From Woeseiaceae bacterium (lineage in GTDB: Bacteria > Pseudomonadota > Gammaproteobacteria > Steroidobacterales > Woeseiaceae), in the NCBI GenBank assembly GCA_028280615.1, contig JANQLK010000007.1, positions 26,708 to 90,707 on the forward strand: DNA of 64,000 bases, given 5' to 3'. Each line of letters starts with the position of its first letter. Position 1 is the stretch's first letter. The notes under the pieces are model-generated. The model had not been told where the DNA came from and searched no databases. It worked only from the letters and a program-made list of their open reading frames with translations. The position numbers were made by a program, and so were the translations under genes. This document shows, piece after piece, positions 1 to 7,081 of the stretch.

Positions 1-2244
1 CAGCATCTCGGCGGCGCGCTCGGCGTCGCCTTCGGCCAGTGTGAGCCTGGCATCGAGTCGCTTGAAGTCGTGCTCGGCGCCGGCATGCGGCCGTATCTCC
101 TCGAGGTACCGGCGTGCGTCTTCGAGCTCTTCCGAGACGAGGCTGGACTCCGCGAGGCCGGCGCCGGCAAAGCTCAGCACCAGCGTATCGCCGTTGAGCC
201 TTGCATAGTCGAGTGCCTGCATGAACGCCTCACGGGCCGCCCGAAGGTTCGAGTCGGCGAGATGTGCACGGCCGCTGATCCAGTGCCCGTGCGCGGTGGC
301 GGACTTGTCGTCGCCTGCCGCGTCGCGCATCGCCGCGGAGAGCGCATGGGCGGTCGCGGAATCGCCGAGGGCGATCGATGCCCTGGCGATCCCGATCTGC
401 GATTCGCGGACGCCGCGCGCGTCGTCGATCGCTTCGAACGCCGCAGCGGATTTCCCGAACAGCGCGATCGCTCGCGAGTAGCGGGCATCCGCGGCCTCGA
501 CGTGAGCAAGCTGCAGGTAGCCGTCGGCTACGGGCCAAGGGTCGTCGGACAAAGCGAGCGCCCCTTCGAGCAGGTCCTCGGCATTGCGCCGCGCGCGGGT
601 CAGGTCGCCCGTGTCACGGTACACGGCCGTGATTCCGGACCTGACCGAGAGTTCGCCTTGCACGTTTCCGAGCTCCGAGTAGATGGCGGCGGATTGCGTG
701 TGCAGGTGGAGCGCAGTCTCGTAGTTGCCGAGCTGGCGGTTGATATTGGCGAGCCTGTTGAGCGCGGGGGCCTCGTAGCGGCGCTGGCCAAGCACGCGGA
801 ATCCGGCGACGGCCTGCTCCGACATGACCCTCGCCTGTTCCGACTTGCCGAGGCGATTCAGTAGTCCGGCATAGTTGTTCAGGAACAGCGCCGACGGTTC
901 CATGCCGGAGTCGGTGTAGGTGGCCATTATGGCCTCGTAGTGTTCGGCCGCGCCGATGTCATTGCCCTGCCAGGAGTCGACGAGCGCCAGGTTGGCAAGC
1001 AGCACGGTTTTCTCGCGTGGAAGCGCGCGCTCACCGATCGCGGCAAGCCCCTCCTGAAACATCGCCTCGGCCTCGTCGAAGGCGAGCAGGTCGAGCTTTT
1101 GCCGGCCGTGGGAGTTGAGTGTCGCCACGACCGCGCGAGCGTCCCCGCCCCGGCGCGCCTCCTCGAGCAATGCCTCGAACATGCGCTCGGCTTCATCGTG
1201 TTCGCCGAGGTCACGCGTGCACAGCGCGATCTCGTAGCGCGGCCAGAACAGCTCGGGTTCCTCGGCGACGGCCAGCCGGAACATGTCACGCGCCTCGGCA
1301 ATCTCGCCGCGAAGTTCGAGATCGAGCGCGCGGGCGTACAGTTCGTTGACGAACGGGTCCGTGGATACGACCGAAAACCGTTCGCTAGAGTTCGCGTCCG
1401 GGTCGCTGACGATGCCGACGATAACGTTGGCCAGGTCGGCGGCGATGCCCGCCGGAGACTGGCCGACGATGATTCGGCGCGAACGCGTGCCGTCTGCGTG
1501 CGTGACTACGGCCGTCAGGCGGTTGAGGCCGCCCTTGAGCTCGAGCGTCGTGTACAGAACGGAATTCGCGCCGGTCCGCGTACGGATCTGCTCGACGAGT
1601 TCCGGCCCCGGCGGCCGCGCGAGCGCTACGCCGTCGACGGCGGCGAGTACGCGGCCGTCCGATGCTACCGAGATTCCGCCCTCGTCGAGCATTCGCCGCA
1701 TCAGGCTCATCAGGCCGAGGCGCACCCAGTCGGCTTCCTCTGCCTCATTCGCGTTGTGCACTGGCAGGACGGCGAGCGTGCCCGGCTCGAGCCGGACAGG
1801 CGTCTCGCGTCCGACGAATAGCAGAGCGCCAATCCCGACGACGATGATGGCTGCCGCGGCGATCCACATGGGCCGGCGTCGTCTGTGCGCCGGCGCCGCG
1901 GTCGGGGCTGTGCCTGCCGAGGGCGGACCGAAGTCGCCGCAATCGAGTTTTGCCACGAAGCGATAGCCATGGCCATGCAGTGTCCGGATCACGGCCTGGG
2001 CACTGGGATCGTCGCCGACGGCCCGGCGCGCCTTCATGATGGCGCGGGACAGCGCCGTCTCGCTCACGATCTGATCCGGCCAGAGCGATTCGAGGATCTC
2101 GTCCTTGGACACGGCGCGGTCACGGTGCCGCAGCAGGTAGACCAGTAGGTCGAATGCCTTGGGCTCGGTCTCGACGATCTGTCCGTCGGCCCGCAATTCG
2201 CGCGCGGAATCGTCGAGTTCGTATCGTCCGAACTTGAAAATCAC
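1..2244 (-). CDS. Winged-helix/TPR transcriptional regulator, CadC/ToxR-like (3' end outside window)
   Basis: The minus-strand frame is open from a GTG at 2244 to the window edge, about 748 codons. A GGGAG sequence about 10 nt upstream supports the start. Residues 1-97 read as an OmpR/PhoB-type winged helix (VIFKFGRYELDD at the start, RTLHGHGYRF at the end). A basic linker and one hydrophobic helix follow at about 118-138 (WIAAAAIIVVGIGALLF). The rest is a long helical region with repeated TPR-like units (for example YARALDLELRGEIAEARDMF). This is the architecture of membrane-anchored ToxR/CadC-type regulators with a periplasmic TPR sensor. The gene is divergent from mddA, which it may control (inference). 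The C terminus is not visible, so a fused effector domain cannot be excluded. Confidence 0.85.
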   Translation of the reverse strand, partial: MIFKFGRYELDDSARELRADGQIVETEPKAFDLLVYLLRHRDRAVSKDEILESLWPDQIVSETALSRAIMKARRAVGDDPSAQAVIRTLHGHGYRFVAKLDCGDFGPPSAGTAPTAAPAHRRRRPMWIAAAAIIVVGIGALLFVGRETPVRLEPGTLAVLPVHNANEAEEADWVRLGLMSLMRRMLDEGGISVASDGRVLAAVDGVALARPPGPELVEQIRTRTGANSVLYTTLELKGGLNRLTAVVTHADGTRSRRIIVGQSPAGIAADLANVIVGIVSDPDANSSERFSVVSTDPFVNELYARALDLELRGEIAEARDMFRLAVAEEPELFWPRYEIALCTRDLGEHDEAERMFEALLEEARRGGDARAVVATLNSHGRQKLDLLAFDEAEAMFQEGLAAIGERALPREKTVLLANLALVDSWQGNDIGAAEHYEAIMATYTDSGMEPSALFLNNYAGLLNRLGKSEQARVMSEQAVAGFRVLGQRRYEAPALNRLANINRQLGNYETALHLHTQSAAIYSELGNVQGELSVRSGITAVYRDTGDLTRARRNAEDLLEGALALSDDPWPVADGYLQLAHVEAADARYSRAIALFGKSAAAFEAIDDARGVRESQIGIARASIALGDSATAHALSAAMRDAAGDDKSATAHGHWISGRAHLADSNLRAAREAFMQALDYARLNGDTLVLSFAGAGLAESSLVSEELEDARRYLEEIRPHAGAEHDFKRLDARLTLAEGDAERAAEML

Positions 2245-2422
2245 CGCGAATATGCTCCCGTGTTTTCGGTCAGAAGCACGCTAACGCCCTGTTTTTGATG
2301 GTGGTCAGGAAATGGTCGGGGTTTCGTCCCGGACTGGTCAGGACGTCGACGGAGTGTACGCCCAGACTGCGTGTCAGGCCACTCGGCGTGGTGCCCGAAA
2401 CCGGTCGAAAAGGGGTGTTGCC

Positions 2423-3181
2423 ATGAAACGTTCACTGATCTTCCTGTACGGCGTAGTGAGCTACGCGCTGTTTTTCGCAACCTTCCTGTACTCGATCGGC
2501 TTTATCGGCAATATCGGCGTACCGAAATCCATCGATTCGGCCCCGATCCTTAAGCCCTGGGCTTCGCTGGCCATCGACCTGGGCCTCCTTTCGCTGTTCG
2601 CCCTGCAGCACAGCGGCATGGCCCGCCCGACGTTCAAGCGCTGGCTAACCCGGTTTGTTCCGCCGCAGGCCGAGCGCAGCACCTACGTCCTGATGTCAAC
2701 GATCTGCCTCGCGCTGCTCATGTGCTTCTGGGCACCGCTCGGCGGTGTCATCTGGAACGTCACTAGCCGGGGCGGTGTCTGGACGCTCACCGGACTGTAC
2801 TTCGCGAGCTGGGGCCTTCTGCTGTACGCGACTTTCCTGCTCAATCACTTCGAGCTGTTCGGCCTGCGCCAGTCCTACGACGCGTTCATGGACCGAGTGA
2901 CGCCGCCGCTCGAGTTCCGGACGCCCGCGCTGTATCGCCTGATCCGCCATCCGATCAACACGGGCTGGCTCGGCATCGTGTGGTTCACGCCGACGATGAC
3001 AGTCACGCACCTCGTTTTCGCGGCGCTGTCTACCGCATACATTTTTGTAGGCATCAAGCTCGAAGAACGGGACCTCGAGGCCGCGCATCCCGAGTACACG
3101 CAGTACAAGGCGAAGGTCCCGGCCTTGCTGCCAAGCCCGACGCGTCGCCTGAGGGCCGATTCGGCCGTGCAGGGCGCCTGA
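2423..3181 (+). CDS. mddA: Methanethiol S-methyltransferase MddA (NnrU/ICMT-like membrane methyltransferase)
   Basis: The 252-residue integral membrane protein matches my memory of MddA, which methylates methanethiol with SAM to give dimethyl sulfide. Family-like segments are LYGVVSYALFFATFLYSIGF near the N terminus, DLGLLSLFALQHSGMARP, ERSTYVLMSTI and NHFELFGLRQ. The C-terminal part carries the RHPINTGWLGI and EERDLEAAHPEY signatures of the isoprenylcysteine methyltransferase fold, where SAM binds. Four to six membrane helices are evident. The start at 2423 follows a GGGG-type ribosome site; the frame runs further upstream but looks non-coding there. The neighbouring divergent winged-helix regulator may respond to sulfur or redox state (inference). 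A generic NnrU-family protein is the alternative. Confidence 0.82.
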   Translation: MKRSLIFLYGVVSYALFFATFLYSIGFIGNIGVPKSIDSAPILKPWASLAIDLGLLSLFALQHSGMARPTFKRWLTRFVPPQAERSTYVLMSTICLALLMCFWAPLGGVIWNVTSRGGVWTLTGLYFASWGLLLYATFLLNHFELFGLRQSYDAFMDRVTPPLEFRTPALYRLIRHPINTGWLGIVWFTPTMTVTHLVFAALSTAYIFVGIKLEERDLEAAHPEYTQYKAKVPALLPSPTRRLRADSAVQGA

Positions 3182-3247
3182 GCCGAACGCGACTTCGACC
3201 TCGCGACTGGCGTCATTGGAACACTGTCAATCCCCCAGGAGATCATC

Positions 3248-3382
3248 ATGAGTGTCGCGAATCCCAACCAAACACGACCCGTATTGCGTCGGCTGGGTGC
3301 TGCCGCGTTCCTGTTTTTTCTCGTCAAGGGCCTCTTGTGGATCGCCGCTCCGTTCATATTTCTGTGGCTGGCCCAAGCTTGA
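3248..3382 (+). CDS. Small single-pass membrane protein (44 aa)
   Basis: A 44-codon frame starts at ATG 3248, 7 nt after an AGGAG ribosome site, and stops at 3382. It reads MSVANPNQTRPVLRRLGAA at the start, then a hydrophobic stretch (FLFFLVKGLLWIAAPFIFLW) that spans the membrane once and ends near the C terminus. The positive residues before the helix predict a cytoplasmic N terminus. It lies 66 nt after mddA and 36 nt before tRNA-Gly. I do not recognise a function. The strong ribosome site and clean helix argue that it is real. Confidence 0.7.
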   Translation: MSVANPNQTRPVLRRLGAAAFLFFLVKGLLWIAAPFIFLWLAQA

Positions 3383-3418
3383 CAGCCGTGGGGCAAGAGC
3401 TACAATGCCGAGCCCCAG

Positions 3419-3494
3419 GCGGGAATAGCTCAGTTGGTAGAGCGCAACCTTGCCAAGGTTGAGGTCGCCGGTTCGAGCCCGGTTTCCCGCTCCA
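3419..3494 (+). tRNA. tRNA-Gly (GCC)
   Basis: A complete cloverleaf of 76 nt. The acceptor arm GCGGGAA pairs with TTCCCGC, the anticodon loop contains GCC flanked by AACCTT and AAGGTT, and the T arm carries GGTTCGAGCC. CCA is encoded after a U discriminator, as is usual for proteobacterial glycine tRNAs. A lower-GC block of unrecognised genes begins shortly downstream, a typical insertion position, but I found no duplicated tRNA end there. Confidence 0.97.
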
Positions 3495-3512
3495 AGTATT
3501 TTCAATGACTTA

Positions 3513-3539
3513 GGCCGCTTTCTTAAAGCGGCCTTTTTC
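3513..3539 (+). terminator. Intrinsic terminator after tRNA-Gly
   Basis: A 9-bp stem (GGCCGCTTT / AAAGCGGCC) with a 3-nt loop is followed by five T residues, 19 nt after the tRNA CCA end. The orientation fits termination of the tRNA-Gly transcript and possibly read-through from mddA. Nothing else recognisable lies between 3540 and 3722. Confidence 0.9.
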
Positions 3540-3722
3540 GTTTGTACGGTATTGGTACGATATTCGATTCTGGACAGTCTGGAAGCCTTCTGGCGTGCTG
3601 AGTTCGACCGGGCAGGGCGTATGCGCGAGTGGACAGGAGCGGGCTACTCGACAGGTTCTGACGGTGTGCCGGGAAGATGGCAATCATTGACACATTCTGG
3701 TGCCCCTTTTTCGTGGCACCAC

Positions 3723-4214
3723 CTAGCCGCCCTTGATCGACTCAAAGTAGGCAATGACGTCTTTGATTACGGCCGCTGACTTCTTATTGGGCTCGTTGCC
3801 GGCGCTCCGTCCTACGTAGTTGATCCGCCGGTCCTCCATCGCCTTTTTGATCTTCCGAAGCTTCGGGTTATATACCCAGCCCTTTCCTACGTCATCGCCG
3901 GCCCACATTTCAGCGATCGACTCGACAGAGATGGTGTCGTGACCAACGTCGGCCAGATTGCGGAGGTGCTCGATTATCTGATTGATTTCCTTTCGGGCCC
4001 CAAGCCTTTCAACTATGAAGTCGTAAGTGACGAGGGCGTAGTGAACCAAGATCATCCCGGATGCGAGGGTCGCCACGGTGATTAGTATTCGCTCTGACCA
4101 AAGTCGCCCCTCGTAGACTCCCGCAGCGTAAGCTGCGATGGCCGGCACCACGCTGAGGGCGAACCAGCTATATCCCTGGAGTGCGCGCAGGAAATTGCCA
4201 ATCTTCTGAAACAT
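3723..4214 (-). CDS. Hypothetical membrane protein with cytoplasmic C-terminal domain
   Basis: 163 residues. Two hydrophobic helices lie at about 15-33 (WFALSVVPAIAAYAAGVY) and 42-62 (ILITVATLASGMILVHYALV), followed by a charged soluble domain of about 100 residues (REINQIIEHL-like helix, then MWAGDDVGKGWVYNP). No ribosome site is evident, so the start is uncertain. Base composition is clearly lower in GC than the flanking chromosome, as for the next genes at 4437-5735. I do not recognise the family. Its position just inside a probable insertion after tRNA-Gly suggests horizontally acquired cargo. Confidence 0.6.
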   Translation of the reverse strand: MFQKIGNFLRALQGYSWFALSVVPAIAAYAAGVYEGRLWSERILITVATLASGMILVHYALVTYDFIVERLGARKEINQIIEHLRNLADVGHDTISVESIAEMWAGDDVGKGWVYNPKLRKIKKAMEDRRINYVGRSAGNEPNKKSAAVIKDVIAYFESIKGG

Positions 4215-4437
4215 GCGGCCATTGTAGACGCAATGCAGGCTCGGCGATTCTCCCCAGTTTGCTCAGATTCACGCATGGCAAATCGTCGTCGACGACGATC
4301 GAACTACCGCCATGCTCTCCCGCCTCTACATCGAAGCCGTGCTGGTCGATCCTGTTGCCGCCGATGCGGTTCTTGGTGGTGCGAGGCGTTGAGCGATGCT
4401 GGGGCGGCTGTGGCGTGGGCTGGGGTTGCTTTGGCAT
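4168..4437 (-). CDS. Possible small coupled ORF, unknown
   Basis: An 89-codon frame begins with an ATG overlapping the TGA of the 213-residue protein (TGATG), an arrangement that allows translational coupling. The product starts with a proline/glutamine-rich segment (MPKQPQPTPQPPQ) and has no recognisable domain. It overlaps the start of the following gene by 47 nt. The coupling geometry is the only positive evidence; it may be a chance frame. If unreal, 4215-4436 is a short non-coding gap. Confidence 0.25.
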   Translation of the reverse strand: MPKQPQPTPQPPQHRSTPRTTKNRIGGNRIDQHGFDVEAGEHGGSSIVVDDDLPCVNLSKLGRIAEPALRLQWPHVSEDWQFPARTPGI

Positions 4438-5078
4438 CAGCGTGACCAGCCGATACCGTCGGGGGCGCTGGTTGCCGCAGCTGGCTCAGCAAATACCACC
4501 AGCAAGCCGCATACGACCGCCGCGACAAATGCCAAATATGGAAACACCAGAGAAGTAAAGACTGTGCCATACCAGGCCGTGCGTATGCAGAAAATAAGTA
4601 GCCAGTAAGTTCCGTACAACCCCGTGATTTCAACTGAGTGATCCGAGAGAGCGATGACGCCTGTGATCTTCCCGCTCTCGTCAGTCCGCGCTTCAGTGAT
4701 CTTCTTATAGGACAGCACATATCCCAGTTCGCGACGCGACAGGGACATACCAGTGATCCCATCAAGGACATAGTGTTGCAGCCCTGTGTAAGCCTCAGCG
4801 AAGCGCCTCAAAGACTTCCCGGTGTTGACCCTGATTAACTCCTTTCGGAATTCGCGACGCCACGATAGCTCCTGAGCTTGCCAATACCTCAGTGCGAACC
4901 AGAACAGAAGCACCCAAGCGGCAATAGCCAGCGCCGCTGGATTGCCGAAAGTCACGCTGACAATACTGAGCTGAACTGTGTCTGTAACCTGGCCGTCAGC
5001 GAAGTAGAATATGATGAAGGCTAACGATGTGACGACGAGATTTCGTTTGTGCGGGTCCGGATCATCCACGCCCCTCAA
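4437..5078 (-). CDS. Hypothetical polytopic membrane protein (213 aa)
   Basis: Hydrophobic segments appear at about 15-28 (VVTSLAFIIFYFADG), 46-65 (PAALAIAAWVLLFWFALRYW), 158-172 (TYWLLIFCIRTAWYG) and 176-200 (SLVFPYLAFVAAVVCGLLVVF). A charged loop of about 90 residues separates helices 2 and 3. The split hairpin-loop-hairpin layout resembles small sensor or SLATT-like effector membrane proteins, but I see no diagnostic motif and do not assign a family. It lies between two other membrane proteins on the same strand, in a stretch of atypical composition. Start chosen as the first ATG of the frame. Confidence 0.62.
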   Translation of the reverse strand: MRGVDDPDPHKRNLVVTSLAFIIFYFADGQVTDTVQLSIVSVTFGNPAALAIAAWVLLFWFALRYWQAQELSWRREFRKELIRVNTGKSLRRFAEAYTGLQHYVLDGITGMSLSRRELGYVLSYKKITEARTDESGKITGVIALSDHSVEITGLYGTYWLLIFCIRTAWYGTVFTSLVFPYLAFVAAVVCGLLVVFAEPAAATSAPDGIGWSR

Positions 5079-5108
5079 AGTACCACACTGATCGCCTACG
5101 ACCGCCCC

Positions 5109-5735
5109 TCAGCCTTCGCCTGCTTCGCTACCTGCAGCATCGTTTACGGGCCGCTGATGAAGCTCCGCGTCGATTAACCCAATGAGTTCTTCGAAATGAC
5201 TGGCATTCTCATTCCACAGCTCATCGTCCTGATTGCCCATACGTCCGCGCATATCGCCAATGCGCCTCCCCCAATACTCAACGTTTCTGTTTAGAAACGA
5301 CCTCTCGCCTTCGCCAATCGAATCGTCCTTCGCGAGTTCTGCCGCCATAGCGCGATTCTGAATCGCCAGGCTGACGCCGTTGTCGAGGCGGTCACGCTTC
5401 GCCTTCAGGAGGTAATCTCGAAAGGACTCGTGCTCAACAAGTAAATCGTCACGTTGCTTATCAATTTGCACCTTCTGCACATATGCCGCAATCGCGGAGA
5501 CTCCGAGGTATGCAGCTAGCACAATCGCTGGCCAGAATAGATCACCCTCGATCGTGATCGCGCCAAGAATGGCAGCAAGGCAGAATCCGGCGTAAACACC
5601 GAACCGATGCCATGCGTCGGTCTTCTGGAGACGCAGATTTGACTCCATTGCCTGCGCGAGAAAAACATTCATCTCGTCAATTGATTCGCCTACATGTCGA
5701 AGCGCAACCAATGATCTATAGGCGTCAGTCCTCAT
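5109..5735 (-). CDS. Hypothetical protein with central membrane hairpin and coiled coil
   Basis: 208 residues. A helical N-terminal segment (SLVALRHVGESIDEMNVFLAQAM) precedes a hydrophobic hairpin at about 45-90 (FGVYAGFCLAAILGAITIEG and WPAIVLAAYLGVSAIAAYV). A charged, probably coiled-coil cytoplasmic half follows (KQRDDLLVEHESF, ERSFLNRNVEYWG) and ends in an acidic tail. It lies 30 nt upstream of the 213-residue membrane protein on the same strand, so the two may be co-transcribed. No family recognised. Confidence 0.62.
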   Translation of the reverse strand: MRTDAYRSLVALRHVGESIDEMNVFLAQAMESNLRLQKTDAWHRFGVYAGFCLAAILGAITIEGDLFWPAIVLAAYLGVSAIAAYVQKVQIDKQRDDLLVEHESFRDYLLKAKRDRLDNGVSLAIQNRAMAAELAKDDSIGEGERSFLNRNVEYWGRRIGDMRGRMGNQDDELWNENASHFEELIGLIDAELHQRPVNDAAGSEAGEG

Positions 5736-5759
5736 ATCTATTCTCCTGCAACCGCTCCT

Positions 5760-6086
5760 CTATGGCCTACCGCCGGATCCGTTCTTCCTTCTAGTTGCCT
5801 TCTTTTTGGCTTTCTTCTTGGCCGCCTTCTTCTTCGGCTTCTTCTTGACCCTCTTCTTCTTAGCTGCCTTCTTTTTCGGCTTCTTCTTGACCCTCTTCTT
5901 CTTAGCTGCCTTCTTCTTCGGCTTCCTCTTGACCTTTCTTTTCTTAGCCACTTTCTTTTTTGCCTTCTTCTTTGTGACTTTTTTTCGTGTCTTCTTTCTC
6001 TTGACTGCCTTCTTCCGCACCACTTTTTTCTTTGCGGTCTTATTCTTCGCCGCCTTCCTACGCCTCGTCTTCTTTTTCGTTGCCAC
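5760..6086 (-). CDS. Lysine-rich histone H1-like protein
   Basis: About 108 residues, starting at GTG 6086, 8 nt after AGAGGAG; the frame extends to 6212 but has no ribosome site there. Almost the whole protein is Lys, Arg and Ala in KKKAAKKK and KKKPKKK blocks, like the C-terminal tail of eukaryotic H1 and bacterial HctB/AlgP-type nucleoid proteins. No folded domain is visible. Such proteins bind DNA or RNA non-specifically through charge. The middle consists of nearly exact 42-bp (14-residue) tandem repeats, so copy number may vary between strains. It lies 24 nt upstream of the 5109-5735 gene on the same strand. Confidence 0.75.
   Translation of the reverse strand: MATKKKTRRRKAAKNKTAKKKVVRKKAVKRKKTRKKVTKKKAKKKVAKKRKVKRKPKKKAAKKKRVKKKPKKKAAKKKRVKKKPKKKAAKKKAKKKATRRKNGSGGRP
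5823..5948. repeat. 42-bp tandem repeat inside the H1-like gene
   Basis: Three consecutive units of 42 bp, the first two nearly identical and the third more diverged, each encode a 14-residue VKKKPKKKAAKKKR-type block. The unit length is a multiple of three, so gain or loss of units keeps the frame. Confidence 0.85.
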
Positions 6087-6376
6087 CGTCTTGCTCCTCT
6101 CTCTTGATCCATCCAAAAAAGTACGTACAAGTAGTGCTTTTCGCAAGTAGTACCGGTCAGATGTCGCACCTTGCCGCAAGCGCGGAGAGCGTGCCGGTCG
6201 TAACTCTGTCACTTACTTGAAGTGGGGCCAAAATGCGCTTCACCGCGCCTTACCGGCGGTTCCTTCTCAATGACAAACGAGGCCAATTGTGAGCTTGCAT
6301 GCGGCGAAACCGCACTTCGGGTAGTCGGACAAGTTACAGTGTTACCACCGGCACCCGATCCTGTAAGTTGACGACC

Positions 6377-6994
6377 GTGGATCAACACCCAAAACGACTC
6401 GCAGCTCGAACCAGAGATGTCTACAACCGGCACGGCGAACAGTTCGATCGCGAGCGTGCGAGGGTTCTCGTCGAAAAGGATTGGCTCGATCGGTTCGCGA
6501 ACATGCTGCCTCCAGGGGGAGCGGTCCTGGATGCGGGTTGCGGCGCAGGTGAACCGATTGCCAGGTATCTTGTCGAGCAGGGCTTCGACGTCACCGGCAT
6601 CGATTTCTCGGAAACGATGATCGATATCGTGGCCAGTCGTTTTCCGGATCATCGCTGGATCGTCTCCGATATTCGCGATCTGGATCTCAACCGGCAATTC
6701 CACGGCGTTATCGGCTGGCACAGCTTCTTTCACCTGACGCCGAACGAGCAGCGCGGCGCGCTCGCCGGCCTCGCAAACCATCTTGCAGCCGGCGGCGTCA
6801 TGATGTTGACAGTTGGGCCGACGGCGGGTGAGACCGTTGGCCATGTTTGCGGTGATCCGGTCTACCATTCCAGTCTGTCCATCGCCGAATACACCCGGGT
6901 GCTGGATGATCTCGGCATGACGATCGTCCGCTTCGTCCCTGAAGATCCGGCTTGTGACCTTGCGTCGGTTCTGCTGGCGAGGAAACAGGGCTAG
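6377..6994 (+). CDS. Class I SAM-dependent methyltransferase
   Basis: About 205 residues from GTG 6377; the frame is open upstream to 6299, where the sequence looks non-coding. Motif I of the Rossmann methyltransferases is clear (VLDAGCGAGEPIARYL), then motif II (GIDFSETMIDIV), an acidic DIRDLDL and motif IV (GVIGWHSFFHLTP), then a GGVMMLTVGP strand. The fold resembles UbiE/small-molecule methyltransferases. The substrate cannot be read from the sequence. It is convergent with the giant gene at 7082 and separated from it by a perfect inverted repeat. No strong ribosome site is seen, so the start may be off by some codons. Confidence 0.75.
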   Translation: MDQHPKRLAARTRDVYNRHGEQFDRERARVLVEKDWLDRFANMLPPGGAVLDAGCGAGEPIARYLVEQGFDVTGIDFSETMIDIVASRFPDHRWIVSDIRDLDLNRQFHGVIGWHSFFHLTPNEQRGALAGLANHLAAGGVMMLTVGPTAGETVGHVCGDPVYHSSLSIAEYTRVLDDLGMTIVRFVPEDPACDLASVLLARKQG

Positions 6995-7021
6995 GACGCC
7001 AATCTCGGGAATGTGCTTACG

Positions 7022-7054
7022 CGCTGCATCGCTGCACTCAGCAGCGATGCAGCG
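7022..7054. terminator. Perfect 14-bp inverted repeat between convergent genes
   Basis: CGCTGCATCGCTGC and its exact complement are separated by 5 nt (ACTCA). It lies 28 nt after the methyltransferase stop and 28 nt after the stop of the giant minus-strand gene. Position and symmetry suggest a bidirectional transcription terminator. There is no T-run on either side, so it is not a textbook intrinsic terminator and may instead protect the 3' ends of both mRNAs. Confidence 0.6.
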
Positions 7055-7081
7055 ACTCATTGGCCGGCGCCCTGGCTTCCG

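Noticed and set aside
70..1821. Plus-strand frames (264 and 293 codons) at the left end
   Set aside because: The minus strand reads as one continuous winged-helix/TPR protein from 2244 through the window edge; the plus-strand products have no domain.
3419..6250. Classical tRNA-Gly integrative island
   Set aside because: No integrase and no duplicated tRNA-Gly 3' end was found downstream; only composition and gene novelty suggest transfer.
6209..7060. 283-codon minus-strand frame opposite the 6377 methyltransferase
   Set aside because: The plus strand has the GCGAGE-type SAM motif and methyltransferase order; the minus product has no recognisable domain.
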